Position numbers and translations under genes: made by a program | In this document: positions 34,523-43,154 of the stretch, one piece after another | Layout: every line of letters begins with the position of its first letter | Position numbering within the stretch: position 1 is the stretch's first letter | Assembly: GCF_021390435.2 (NCBI RefSeq) | Contig: NZ_JAJVCN010000003.1 | Span: 928,501-992,500 of the forward strand | Length of the DNA stretch: 64,000 nucleotides | Origin: Kibdelosporangium philippinense | GTDB taxonomy: Bacteria > Actinomycetota > Actinomycetes > Mycobacteriales > Pseudonocardiaceae | Reading direction: 5' to 3' | The notes under the pieces: generated by a model | Told to the model about the DNA's origin: nothing | What the model saw: only the letters and a program-made list of their open reading frames with translations | The model's database searches: none

Positions 34523-36184
34523 CCCAGGTGTTTCATGTGATCCCGGGATGATCTTGTGTTGAGTCTGGTTGATCTCGCGGCGAGCGATTCGAGAGATAGG
34601 CGCGAGCATGCCGCCGACCTGCTGTCGTGTCGGCCGCTCCGGGGTCTTTCGGGTCGTCGGGACAGGGTGGACGGGTCAGGTGAACGCGGCACGGATCCTC
34701 AACCACGCCTCGGCGATGGCATCGGCGTATTTCCAGGTCCGGTCGATACGGAGGCGGACCTGCCGGGCGCTGCGGGTGATGCGGGCGGCCACGTGCAACA
34801 CCAGATTGCGGAAGGTGGCGATCTCGGCATGCGCCAACTCCGGTGTGCCGGTGAACCCGAGCAGTTTGGCCCAGCACACCAGATCCGTGGCTGCCAGCAG
34901 GGTTTCCAGCCAGGCGACGTTCTCATCCCACCCCCGGCAGGGAAGGTTACGCAGCCCGGCGGCTTTGCCTTCCCGGATGCGGTCTTCGACCCGGGCGTGC
35001 TGGCGGTGGTCAAGCTCCAGCCCGGCGTTCTGACCGGGGATCACCCGCTCGGGAATGTCGGTGATGAACGCGGTGATCCGGTGCCCGTCGACGTCGGTGA
35101 ACCGCAACTGCGCACCGGGATGGGGACGTTCGGCGCGCAGCAGCACCCGGGAGCCTTCCGGCCAGGCTGTCAGGTCCAGCAGGCCGGTGACCTCGGCGAC
35201 CCAGGCGCCGTCCCGGATCCCGCCATCCGACTCGATCGCGGATTGCCAGCACTGGTCGGGCACCTCATCCACGATGGCCTGGATGCGGGCGTCCACGGGG
35301 AACCCGAAGGAGAACCACACCCCACGATCCCGGCACGCCGTCGCGAAGGCGTGGGTGGCGCCGGCGGAGTCCGAGCGGGCCACCACCCGCACCGTGTCCG
35401 GGTCACCCGGCCGAGGCCGGGCGTGCTCGGGCAGGGCGGCCAACGCCTGCTCCAGCACGGTGACATGATCGGCGGCGGTGTTGCTGCCCGCGTTGCCCGG
35501 ACGCAGCAACCCGGCCAGGGCCTCGCCGCCGGAGACCTCCGGGCGGTCCAGAAACGCCAGCAACGGGTGAAACCCGAACGTGCGTTTCCAGGTTTTCGCC
35601 GCGTTTTGCTTGGTCTCCGCGTGCGAGATCGTGACTGTGGCGTCGAAATCGATCCGCAGCAGCTGTGTCAGGTCCGGGGTGGCGCCGGCGGCCCAGGCCC
35701 GTTCCCGTGCCGCTGCCCGCGCGGCACGCACCCTGGACAGATGGGCCGGGTCAACGCGGTCCAGCATCCGCCAGGTGGTCGGCATCGACGCGACCGGCCC
35801 GCATACCTCGTGCCGGTCGCCGAACACCTCGATGTGGGAGACACAGTCGCCGCCATCTGCGATCGCGACCGCCAGGTCGGTGAACACCCGGCCTGGCGCG
35901 TGCTGCCACCGTCCGGCATAGGTGTCGGCCAGCGCAGTGCTGATCCCGCTCACCAGCCCGGTATCCCAGGCCAGTTCCCGCAGCATTCCGACCCCGGCAT
36001 GCGACACGACACCCGTACCGTCCGCGCTGACCTTGACCCGGCGGGACCGTTCGATACGCTTCATCCGCGAAGTGCCTTCCCGTTCGAGAACCTGGACCCT
36101 AGACAAGTCCCAGTTTCCCTTACAGGGCAGGCACTTCGTTCTATCTACGGCTCGTGTCGCGGCTATCCGCGTGAAACACCTGGG
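34523..36184 (-). mobile_element. IS1380-family insertion sequence (copy 2)
   Basis: The 1662-bp element has inverted ends CCCAGGTGTTTCATG and (complement) CCCAGGTGTTTCACG with one mismatch. A perfect 4-bp CTAA duplication flanks it at 34519-34522 and 36185-36188. It entered the 3' end of the terminal gene of the AICE operon. Confidence 0.93.
34676..36064 (-). CDS. IS1380-family transposase
   Basis: This transposase has 462 residues from ATG 36064; the open frame extends 14 codons further without a better start. Motifs are VVSHAGVGMLRELAWDTGLV, FTDLAVAIADGGDCVSHIEV, first Asp in LLRIDFDATVTISHAETKQN near 135, FGFHPLLAFLDRPE, second Asp in VVARSDSAGATHAF near 235 and ARVEDRIREGKAAGLRNLP near 370. 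The family is that of the copy at 16328, but the sequences differ clearly, so these are two distinct elements. It is intact with intact ends, so recent movement is likely. Confidence 0.9.
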   Translation of the reverse strand: MKRIERSRRVKVSADGTGVVSHAGVGMLRELAWDTGLVSGISTALADTYAGRWQHAPGRVFTDLAVAIADGGDCVSHIEVFGDRHEVCGPVASMPTTWRMLDRVDPAHLSRVRAARAAARERAWAAGATPDLTQLLRIDFDATVTISHAETKQNAAKTWKRTFGFHPLLAFLDRPEVSGGEALAGLLRPGNAGSNTAADHVTVLEQALAALPEHARPRPGDPDTVRVVARSDSAGATHAFATACRDRGVWFSFGFPVDARIQAIVDEVPDQCWQSAIESDGGIRDGAWVAEVTGLLDLTAWPEGSRVLLRAERPHPGAQLRFTDVDGHRITAFITDIPERVIPGQNAGLELDHRQHARVEDRIREGKAAGLRNLPCRGWDENVAWLETLLAATDLVCWAKLLGFTGTPELAHAEIATFRNLVLHVAARITRSARQVRLRIDRTWKYADAIAEAWLRIRAAFT

Positions 36185-37106
36185 CTAACTTCTCCCAATC
36201 ACCGTCAAGATCACTCCCGTCAAACTTGACGGCGTCACATCCAGGAACCCGGAGAGTAATAGCATTCATGTCCGTCGAATAAAGACTCATCTCAGCGGAA
36301 ACCTTGTCGACGTCGGATATTGCTCCACGAGGCCGCGGAGACGCCGCGACACTGTCTTCCGGGATCGCCACAACCGCAACCCTTCGACCATCGACACCAA
36401 CAACGTGCGGCTTCCCCCGCTCATCAAGGCCCACAGTAACCTCAGACGGACGCGCCATTCCGACGCTCCGAACAAGTGCATGAGCGAGAGTCTCGTCGGC
36501 CGGACGGCCAGGAAATGGAATACGTCTCACGTTTCGAACATTGAGACCCTGTAGATTGTCAAGGCCACGATAATGCGCCTGCACTCGCGAAACGAGATCA
36601 TCCAGTGAAACCCCTTGGTCGCCACCGACCCTAAAACCCATCCAACCACCGGGCGAATTTGGACGCCACGGCATGTAGTCCACGACCACGCCGGTAGTTC
36701 CCACAGTCAGCGTGACCTCTAGCCCGTCCAAGCCCAGTAACAGATCGGCCAGAATCTGCGGAACCCGCGTACCACGCCCCGTCGATGACAGTTCGACCGC
36801 CTCAGCAAGACACGTCGATTCGAGAATCCACGGATAATCGACACTTCGAGCATCAACATCAAGCCACCGGATATCATCAACCGGAATTCGTTGCCTCCAC
36901 GCGCTACGCTTGAGATCCGACGTCAACCCACTTAGGTATATCACCTTTTCCGAGAGAGCTAGCGCAACGACATCTTTTCCCTTAACCCGACTGCTAATTG
37001 GCGAGTAGTAAAACGTTTCGACTACGATGAGATTTTCATCCAGGACCTCATCGCCGAGCCATTTGACAAACTTTCGCCCGAGCCGGTAGTTGCCAACGAT
37101 GCCCAT
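36141..37106 (-). CDS. Hypothetical protein, 3' end replaced by IS
   Basis: This 321-residue protein of unknown family begins MGIVGNYRLGRKFVKWLGDE. It is beta-rich with PH-like character in the first 100 residues (VVALALSEKVIYLSGL, then RQRIPVDDIRWLDVD). No membrane or metal motif is seen. From EKLA onward the codons lie in the IS1380-like element. The uninterrupted gene would read EKLVVMSMKSPSKDS and stop at 34481, so only about 15 residues changed. It has lower GC than the core genes and is the last gene of the AICE operon after int. The gene probably still works. Confidence 0.7.
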   Translation of the reverse strand: MGIVGNYRLGRKFVKWLGDEVLDENLIVVETFYYSPISSRVKGKDVVALALSEKVIYLSGLTSDLKRSAWRQRIPVDDIRWLDVDARSVDYPWILESTCLAEAVELSSTGRGTRVPQILADLLLGLDGLEVTLTVGTTGVVVDYMPWRPNSPGGWMGFRVGGDQGVSLDDLVSRVQAHYRGLDNLQGLNVRNVRRIPFPGRPADETLAHALVRSVGMARPSEVTVGLDERGKPHVVGVDGRRVAVVAIPEDSVAASPRPRGAISDVDKVSAEMSLYSTDMNAITLRVPGCDAVKFDGSDLDGDWEKLAQVFHADSRDTSRR

Positions 37107-37213
37107 AGCGCCGCCCTTCGTCGTGGTTGGTTATCGCACAAGTGGCATTTCGGGTTACACACGAGCGGCAGGACGGCATTAGCGAATTCCGTAGCAGTGA
37201 TGTTCGACGTCAT
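37022..37213 (-). CDS. Small CxxC protein coupled to integrase
   Basis: This 63-residue frame has an ATG that overlaps the integrase stop as ATGA, suggesting translational coupling. It has CNPKCHLCDN near 19-28, which could form a small metal site. Its 3' 85 bp overlap the start of the next gene in another frame. The N-terminal half looks coding and the C-terminal half may simply be shadow. No family was recognised. Confidence 0.45.
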   Translation of the reverse strand: MTSNITATEFANAVLPLVCNPKCHLCDNQPRRRAALWASLATTGSGESLSNGSAMRSWMKISS

Positions 37214-38433
37214 GCCGCTTCTCCGAAGACGTGGTCTATGGCCTTCCGTGTTCGCTCCGAACTGGACGGCATCAGGTGCGTGTAGGTCCGGAGCGTGAAT
37301 GCCGGGTCAGCGTGACCGAGGTACTCGGCCAAGGCCCGGATGCTCTCACCAGCGTCCAGGAGGACCGAGGCATAGAAATGCCTCAATGCATGGAAGCCCT
37401 CCGCACGACCAGGGTCAGCGATTCCAGCCGCCCGGAGTGCGGTTTTCCACACGTAGTGGTTGAACGAGTGCCGATGAAGCGGCCCGCTCTCCCGCGTGTA
37501 GAGCAGAAGATCAACATTGACCAGCTTGCCGTCCGGCTCCTGCCAAGGCAGCGTCACACTCAACGGAGGATGCTTCTCGCCATGCTCCTTCGCCGCATCG
37601 GCTACGGATGTCGGTAGCGGGACTTCCCGACTCTTGCCGTGCTTCGGCGGCCCGAAGACCATCCGGCCGCGAACAATCTTGATTTGCCGAACAACCTTGA
37701 TGACATTGTTGTCCCGATCAATATCGTCCGGCGACAGCCCGAAGACCTCGCCCTGCCGCAGACCACAACCGGCGCCAAGGTTCACCATCACCTTGTACCG
37801 CTCCCCCAACGACTCGCGGACAGCCTTGGTGCGTTCCTCGGTCCACGGCACGATCTTCGGATACTCACCACGAGGCTTGGTGACCGATGGCGCGTTGCAT
37901 GGGTTCTTGTTCAGCCGCTCGTCGTCGATGGCAGCCGTGAAGATCCCCGAGACGTTCGCGAAGATGACACGCCGGTACGTCTCAGCTAGGCCTTTCTTCT
38001 GTAGCGCCCGATCCCACGCCTGAATATCCGACGGCTTGATCGCCCGGATCTCCTTGTTGCCGAAGTACGGGAACACGTGCAACTTGAGCCGCCACTCGAC
38101 ACCCTCACGGGTCGACTCGTCGAAAGTCTTCGCCTCAAGCCATGCTTCCGCGAGCTCCTTGAAAGTGATCTTCCCTGCTTCAGGGTCGAGGTACGTACCT
38201 TTCCGCGTCTGGTTCTCCATCTCATTCAGGAAGTCCTGAGCCACACCGAGTTGGCGATCCGGATACATCTTGGACCGTTCGTTGCCGTCCGGGGCGAGGT
38301 AGCGGACCTTGTACCGCATGCCGCGCCCATACAGCTCGGTCTTTTCCTTCACCGGCTTTCCCTTGGCGTTGAGCACGGGACTGCCATCCTCGCCAAGTTT
38401 TGGCCGATACCACCGGTCTTGAATGTGTCCCAC
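37210..38433 (-). CDS. int: Tyrosine recombinase / integrase of the AICE
   Basis: This 407-residue phage-type integrase has an N-terminal arm-binding region, a core-binding SAM-like domain (about 88-175, FKELAEAWLEAKTFDESTRE) and a catalytic domain. Catalytic residues are Arg226 in GCGLRQGEVFG, His348 and Arg351 in FHALRHFYAS, His374 in YLGHADP and the nucleophile Tyr384 in RTYTHLMPS. All are present, so it should be active. It would drive integration and, with Xis, excision. The GTG start lies 9 bp after the restored xis frame. AICE integrases usually target tRNA genes, but none is seen here. Confidence 0.93.
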   Translation of the reverse strand: MGHIQDRWYRPKLGEDGSPVLNAKGKPVKEKTELYGRGMRYKVRYLAPDGNERSKMYPDRQLGVAQDFLNEMENQTRKGTYLDPEAGKITFKELAEAWLEAKTFDESTREGVEWRLKLHVFPYFGNKEIRAIKPSDIQAWDRALQKKGLAETYRRVIFANVSGIFTAAIDDERLNKNPCNAPSVTKPRGEYPKIVPWTEERTKAVRESLGERYKVMVNLGAGCGLRQGEVFGLSPDDIDRDNNVIKVVRQIKIVRGRMVFGPPKHGKSREVPLPTSVADAAKEHGEKHPPLSVTLPWQEPDGKLVNVDLLLYTRESGPLHRHSFNHYVWKTALRAAGIADPGRAEGFHALRHFYASVLLDAGESIRALAEYLGHADPAFTLRTYTHLMPSSSERTRKAIDHVFGEAA

Positions 38434-38442
38434 GTCTTCCCC

Positions 38443-38630
38443 TCAGGCCGCGTCGTTCTCGTCCAGGGCGTCGAACCACGCCCGAACCTGAGCCGGGTCC
38501 CAGCGAAGGTGCTTACCCACCCTGCGCCCCGAGGTCCGTAGTTGGTCTTGCGCCAACCGCGAATCGTGTTGACCGGGATGTCCAGGAACTCCGAGAGCTC
38601 CTCAATCCCCCACAGCGCCTCGAACTCCAT
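38443..38630 (-). pseudogene. xis: Excisionase, frameshifted
   Basis: From ATG 38630 the frame gives MEFEALWGIEELSEFLDIPV, then RGWRKTNYGPR, the MerR-like helix-turn-helix of AICE excisionases. After GPR the expected text GRRVGKHLRWDPAQVRAWFD continues one frame off and ends at a TGA at 38443-38445. One G is missing from the run CGGGGC near 38532. As read, the protein would carry an unrelated tail. Excision may be impaired. A sequencing error in the G-run is an alternative. Confidence 0.75.
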
Positions 38631-38638
38631 GACTCCCC

Positions 38639-40231
38639 CTATGCCGCCGGAATTGCCGAAAGATCTGCCGCAGCGAGCAGCGCTCTGTCGTACTCAGCCC
38701 GCCATCGGATGCGTTCGGCGATGGCGTGCATGAGCAAGTGATCGCGTGGAGGCGCGTTCTGGTCGCTCGGGTCGACCTTGCGCCAGATCAACTGAGAAGT
38801 GTCCGCGACTGGTTTGACGATGCCGACGGCTGAGAGCATGTCGGCGACGAAGGCCTTCCGGTCTTCCTTGTGGTCGACCAGGGTCTTCCCGGACCACTTG
38901 CGGGACACGAGGACTCGACGGCCGGGCAATCCGAGCGTGGTCCGTCGATGCGCCTTTCCCTTGCAGTGCCCGGGAACTGTCTTGCTGTTGGCGCCCTTGG
39001 GATTGACGCCGTAGAGCAGCCATACGGCGCACTTCGGCGAGCACGGTGTGACGACCAGCTCCGCATGAAGCCGGTCATGGTGTGCCGCTTGGCGTTCACT
39101 GGTGGCTTCGACGACTTCACCGACGGACTTGGTGAGGTACTTGGTCAGGTAGCCGATGTGGCGCCCCGATTCCTCTGTGCCGCCAAGGATGCCCTTGGAG
39201 TGCACTTGAGCGCCGAAGCTCACCACATGAGACGGCTCATCCGCCGCCGTCACCGCCTCATCCCATGAGGCCAACGGCAGCCGGGTCACTGGGTCGACAA
39301 ACACCTTTGCTTGGGTGTCCCACACTGGCGACGGATCACCGTCGAGGTAGACGCGTTCGTCGTGCTTCGGCCACCAGACTTGGTGGTAGGTCGCTGCTGT
39401 GACGAGTTTCAGCAGCTCATGCGGTATCGAACCGCGGATTGCCGCGTGCAGGTGAGGAGCGCCGCGCTTCTGTGGTTCGACGGTGGCGAAGTATTGGACG
39501 TCCCAGCCGACGACGCGCCGGAGGTTCTGCCACCACCGGTCCACAAGCGACGAGAAGTGCACCGCGTCCCGTGCCGCACGGCGGTAGTCGTAGGTGTTCG
39601 GGTTGACCGGTGTGCCGTCATCGCGCACGCGCCCGTAGGTGTCGAGCGTGAGCGTGACGAACATCGAAGGCCGGTACTTCCCCGCGAACTCCCGCCCCAC
39701 GGTGCGCTTGTCGACCCGTCGCCGAGGCAGGTCCGGGGCATCCTGCCGCCGCTTTGTGGACCGCTTGACCGCCTTCTTCGCCGGAGCGTCCGGGGAAGGT
39801 AGACGGCCCCGCATGCCCAGTTGCCGAAGTTCCTCGTCGGTCTTGGCGATCTCCTCCCGCAGTTCGTCCGCCTCGTCCAGATCACCTGCACTCACGGCAA
39901 GCTTGTGGGCCTCGAATAGGTCCGCTCGCAGCTCCAGCAACGCAGTCTGATCGGCCGTTGGCTTGTCAGGAGTGAAGTCAGGTTCGTCGACCAGGTGCCA
40001 GCCTTCCCGACACTGGGTGATCCGTAGCGCCCGTGCTTTCCTCGCGCACGGCCCGCACACCGATTCCACAGTGGAACCACACGGCACAGCAACGTATTGG
40101 AGTTCCCCGGTTTCCGGGTCGCCGACCTCCATCGTGAAGGGGCGGATGCACACGCCGTGTTGTTCCGCTGTCGCTTTGACGACATCAGCGGCGAGTGGGA
40201 TGCGCATGCGTTCGGCTCGTGTCTCGGTCAC
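38639..40231 (-). CDS. Replication initiator protein (RepSA-like)
   Basis: This 530-residue protein is of the RepSA/Rep_AICE type, which nicks the element's origin for rolling-circle replication. It has an N-terminal zinc-like CGPCARKARALR near 59-70, motif 1 FVTLTLDTYGR near 191-201, the HUH-type metal site PHLHAAIRG (His260, His262), then GYLTKYLTKS near 370. A lysine/arginine-rich linker (AKKAVKRSTKRR) lies at 151-162. It directly precedes xis and int, as in pSAM2. Its start overlaps the upstream gene. Confidence 0.9.
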   Translation of the reverse strand: MTETRAERMRIPLAADVVKATAEQHGVCIRPFTMEVGDPETGELQYVAVPCGSTVESVCGPCARKARALRITQCREGWHLVDEPDFTPDKPTADQTALLELRADLFEAHKLAVSAGDLDEADELREEIAKTDEELRQLGMRGRLPSPDAPAKKAVKRSTKRRQDAPDLPRRRVDKRTVGREFAGKYRPSMFVTLTLDTYGRVRDDGTPVNPNTYDYRRAARDAVHFSSLVDRWWQNLRRVVGWDVQYFATVEPQKRGAPHLHAAIRGSIPHELLKLVTAATYHQVWWPKHDERVYLDGDPSPVWDTQAKVFVDPVTRLPLASWDEAVTAADEPSHVVSFGAQVHSKGILGGTEESGRHIGYLTKYLTKSVGEVVEATSERQAAHHDRLHAELVVTPCSPKCAVWLLYGVNPKGANSKTVPGHCKGKAHRRTTLGLPGRRVLVSRKWSGKTLVDHKEDRKAFVADMLSAVGIVKPVADTSQLIWRKVDPSDQNAPPRDHLLMHAIAERIRWRAEYDRALLAAADLSAIPAA

Positions 40232-40623
40232 GCCGCCACCTCCTCACCGAGGGAGGCCCACGCCCGCAACCATGCCCACGACAGCTCGATCCGGCAGCCG
40301 TAGCCGAGGCCTGGCACGTCGGGCCCGTTGAAGAGGCCGCCGAAGACCTTGACCTGGGTGTTGTCGGTGAGCTCACCGCGGATTTCCAGGTGAAGTTGCT
40401 CGTCATCGGGCCAATGCGGCCGCCACACGGTCGCGGTGACGTTGTCCAACGTGTCCGCCCACGCCAACAACTCCGCCGCCAACTCAGGCAGCGACCCGCC
40501 CGCCAGCTGCACGGTCCCACTCGGCCCACCCCTCAGGGCCCTCACCGTCACTTGCACTGGTTCGTTGAGCTCGAACCCGCCGAGGTGTTCCGCGACGGAG
40601 GTCAGCACGCGACTGGTGTTCAT
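40228..40623 (-). CDS. Hypothetical AICE protein
   Basis: This 131-residue protein of unknown family is predicted alpha/beta and rich in Trp (AWADTLDNVTATVWRPHWPD, then WAWLRAWASLGEEVAA). It overlaps both neighbours by 4 bp (ATGA junctions with the TraB-like gene and rep), so it belongs to the replication-transfer operon. No motif hints at a role. Confidence 0.75.
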   Translation of the reverse strand: MNTSRVLTSVAEHLGGFELNEPVQVTVRALRGGPSGTVQLAGGSLPELAAELLAWADTLDNVTATVWRPHWPDDEQLHLEIRGELTDNTQVKVFGGLFNGPDVPGLGYGCRIELSWAWLRAWASLGEEVAA

Positions 40624-42068
40624 GCCGCCTCACCGCCCGGGAACTGCAGCACCTCAGCCGACCAGCCGTTGATATAGGCCCGCAGGTCCCACAAGTCGTC
40701 ATCGGTCGCGTAGAACGCCCGAGCTCGCATCGGTTCGCGCTTGCCATCCTCCTTGGCCCACGCCACGCCGGGAGTCAGCTCGGAGATCTCATGAGCCTCC
40801 GCGCCGCGTTCCCGGACGCCGTCACCGAGCACCATGTCAACCTGTGCCGGTTCGTCCAGCCGCATCGCGATCCGCGTAGTGAACAGGTTGCGGAACGGCA
40901 CGATCTCCTTACGCGGGTCCTGCACCAAGGCCAGCGTCGCGAACCCCGGTGCCCGTCCCTGTGAGGTGATGGTCTGGATAGCCGCTTGAGCGCGTTCCTT
41001 GAGTTTCTTGTCCGTCTGGTAGGCGATCACGTCCGCCAGCTCGTCCACGATCAGCAACGTGAATGGCTCACCACTCTCCCGCGTCCACAACCGCCGCAAA
41101 CCCCGGTACTCACCAGCCCGCCGCCGTACGTCATTGGCGATCTCTTCCAGCAGGGCCACCGCATCAGGACCGTTGTCGTAGACGACCTTGTGGAACACCT
41201 CCGGGCACTGGCCGAGCTCCATCCCGCCCTTGGGGTCGATTCCGTACAGCCGGACCGTGCCCGTTTTGATCAACGGCGCCAACGCCCACACCACCGACCA
41301 CAACAGTGAACCCTTGCCCGCGCCCTGGACGCCGACGACGAGAATCTGGTTACCCAGCAAGCGAATCCGCCACGGCTTACCGGTCTCAGTCTTGCCGACT
41401 GTGATCCGCTTCAAGTCGGCTGCTGCGGCCATCGCGGGGAGCGGTATCGGACGTGTGAGGGGATCGGAGTGGATCAGGTCGAGCTCGATCCGGCCCGGCT
41501 TGATGACCCGCACCCGACATGAGTTCGCGTGGAAGGAGTGCGCCAAGCCGGACGCACGTTGCGCCCATTGTTCGGGTGCTTGGCCTTTGATCATCTTGAC
41601 GCGGACTTTGTCGCGCCAGCCTTCCGACCGGACCCGCTTGAGCTTCGGCCGATACTCTCGCCCCTTCGCAGTCCCAGCCAGATTCGACAGACGCATGACG
41701 GTCCGCCAGTCCCACGCGTAGACGGTCAGTCGTCGGACTTCGGTCCGCAGCCAACGGCACCACCGCGTGTAGGAGTCGGCCGACCGCCACCACCAGACCA
41801 CCAAGCTCATGATCAGCACGGAGGCCAGGGCGCCAGTCCAGTAGTGGCCCGCCCACCAGTCGAGCCACAGCGCCGCAGCCAGGAGCGTCATCAGGACCGG
41901 GTAGTACCAGCAAAGCCGAATCACCTTGGCCGCCGACCAAATCAGCAGCCAAGCCAGCGCCAGTGGCGAGACGACGAGCTTGACCCAACCGGGCAGCATG
42001 GTCCACCACGGCAACCGAGGCCGAGCAACTTCGAGAGGCGCGGGGTCGACCCACCGTGAATCGCGCAT
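40620..42068 (-). CDS. FtsK/SpoIIIE-type DNA translocase (TraB-like)
   Basis: This roughly 482-residue protein (ATG 42068) has two or three N-terminal transmembrane helices (about 28-98). The FtsK-type motor domain has Walker A GVQGAGKGSLLW near 246-257 (GKGS variant usual in AICE proteins), RLYGIDPKGGMELGQ near 275, Walker B TLLIVDELADV near 328 and SQGRAPGFATLALVQDPRKE near 360. In AICEs a single such ATPase transfers double-stranded DNA between mycelial cells. The start was chosen because it overlaps the stop of the upstream zinc-ribbon gene (TGATG). Confidence 0.92.
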   Translation of the reverse strand: MRDSRWVDPAPLEVARPRLPWWTMLPGWVKLVVSPLALAWLLIWSAAKVIRLCWYYPVLMTLLAAALWLDWWAGHYWTGALASVLIMSLVVWWWRSADSYTRWCRWLRTEVRRLTVYAWDWRTVMRLSNLAGTAKGREYRPKLKRVRSEGWRDKVRVKMIKGQAPEQWAQRASGLAHSFHANSCRVRVIKPGRIELDLIHSDPLTRPIPLPAMAAAADLKRITVGKTETGKPWRIRLLGNQILVVGVQGAGKGSLLWSVVWALAPLIKTGTVRLYGIDPKGGMELGQCPEVFHKVVYDNGPDAVALLEEIANDVRRRAGEYRGLRRLWTRESGEPFTLLIVDELADVIAYQTDKKLKERAQAAIQTITSQGRAPGFATLALVQDPRKEIVPFRNLFTTRIAMRLDEPAQVDMVLGDGVRERGAEAHEISELTPGVAWAKEDGKREPMRARAFYATDDDLWDLRAYINGWSAEVLQFPGGEAA

Positions 42069-42250
42069 CACCAACCACCCCGCTCGATCACAGGAGTGGT
42101 GATGTCGCCAAACGCCAACGCCAACGCGCCCAAGCACGTCGAGCACTCAGTGTCGCCGGGCAGCAGCCGAGCGAACTTCTTGCATTTCTCACACCGCGTT
42201 CGGGTGACCCCACTTGCGGACACCACGGGTGTGGGTTCTACGCTCTCCAC
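42068..42250 (-). CDS. Small zinc-ribbon AICE protein
   Basis: This 60-residue protein has two CxxC pairs, RCEKCKKFARLLPGDTECST and then C, spaced like a zinc ribbon. Its stop overlaps the start of the TraB-like gene. The start is a GTG at 42250. It is first in the transfer-replication operon and may be regulatory or structural; no named family. Confidence 0.72.
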   Translation of the reverse strand: MESVEPTPVVSASGVTRTRCEKCKKFARLLPGDTECSTCLGALALAFGDITTPVIERGGW

Positions 42251-42273
42251 TGTCTACTCCAGGTGGGTAGGCA

Positions 42274-42318
42274 GCACAGAAGCGGAACAGGTTGGTAGCC
42301 AGGAGTCCGCTTCTGTGC
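42274..42318. promoter_or_regulatory. Hairpin in AICE intergenic region
   Basis: Thirteen-bp perfect arms, GCACAGAAGCGGA at 42274-42286 and TCCGCTTCTGTGC at 42306-42318, enclose a 19-nt loop. A second palindrome, GTCCTG-CAA-CAGGAC, lies at about 42333-42347. The region 42251-42434 is the only sizeable gap in the operon. It could hold a promoter, a terminator or a replication origin. Confidence 0.6.
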
Positions 42319-42434
42319 CTACGGGAATCGTTGTCCTGCAACAGGACGTGCGCCATCGCCACACGACCCGTCGTGCGTATTAGTGTCTAATGTGGAATCT
42401 GGAAGCTAGGGCCGGGAGACCTCCGCCCGTGGCG

Positions 42435-42695
42435 TCATGACGGCCCTCGCAAGCTCTTGGCGAACGTGTCCCACATCTGCACCCGCGAACTCAGCTCGTC
42501 GTAAAGCTCTGACAGCTGCTCAACCACTGCCGCGTGACACCGCAACAGCACGGCTTCTTCCCACGCCACAGCAGCAGAGGCCTCGTCGACATCGGCGAGC
42601 GTGTCAGCCAGGACCGTGAACCGCGTGGCGTGAGACCGCAGCGCACGCACAACGTCGCCTGACGACGCGTCCGGCCGCTGAGTCCCGGTGCCCAT
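42435..42695 (-). CDS. Small helical AICE protein
   Basis: This 86-residue protein is almost fully helical, with Ala/Val/Leu heptads (RFTVLADTLADVDEASAAVA, then LRCHAAVVEQLSELYDELSS) that could form a coiled coil. Its start lies 1 bp after the stop of the Pra-like gene. Function unknown. Confidence 0.7.
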   Translation of the reverse strand: MGTGTQRPDASSGDVVRALRSHATRFTVLADTLADVDEASAAVAWEEAVLLRCHAAVVEQLSELYDELSSRVQMWDTFAKSLRGPS

Positions 42696-42696
42696 G

Positions 42697-43143
42697 TCAC
42701 GCCGCCTTAGCGTCGCCAGCGGACTTCATCGAGCGCGCAGGCGCAGCGTCCACCGCCCGCATCCCCGTGGCGCGGACCGTCCAGGTGATCCACTTCGCCT
42801 GTCCGGATGTCTCGGCGCGTGGCTGGACCGAAAGCCCTTCCAGCACAACCGGTCGGAACGGCATCCCCGGGACGGCGGCAGGCGGGACTGGCTGGACCTT
42901 GGCCGCGAACAGCACCGTGAACGACTTGTCCCGGTCCTTCTCGGCCGAGGGATCGGCGAACGTGCCCTTGAACAACGGCAGCCCGGTCGGCTCGTCGATC
43001 CGTGGCCTCACCGGACGGTTGCGCGCACGGTCCTCTTGAGACTGGTACTCGGTCAGCTGCTGAATCTCGCCAACCAGAAACACACCCTGCGGAAACATCA
43101 CATCGTGGTCGATACCGAACGACATTCCTTGTGGCACAGCCAT
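42697..43143 (-). CDS. Pra-like activator of AICE replication and excision
   Basis: This 148-residue protein resembles the pSAM2 Pra family (replication, integration and excision activator). It has MFPQGVFLVGEIQQLTEYQS near 16-35, then RIDEPTGLPLFKGTFADPSA near 48 and FTVLFAAKVQPVPP. Pra activates the rep-xis-int operon in pSAM2. The match is by remembered family pattern, not a search. It is followed closely by two small genes and the transfer operon. Confidence 0.65.
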   Translation of the reverse strand: MAVPQGMSFGIDHDVMFPQGVFLVGEIQQLTEYQSQEDRARNRPVRPRIDEPTGLPLFKGTFADPSAEKDRDKSFTVLFAAKVQPVPPAAVPGMPFRPVVLEGLSVQPRAETSGQAKWITWTVRATGMRAVDAAPARSMKSAGDAKAA

Positions 43144-43154
43144 AATCGATAACC

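Noticed and set aside
34556..36229. 557-codon plus-strand open frame across the second IS1380 transposase
   Set aside because: Gly/Arg/Pro-rich antisense text; the transposase on the other strand carries the family motifs.
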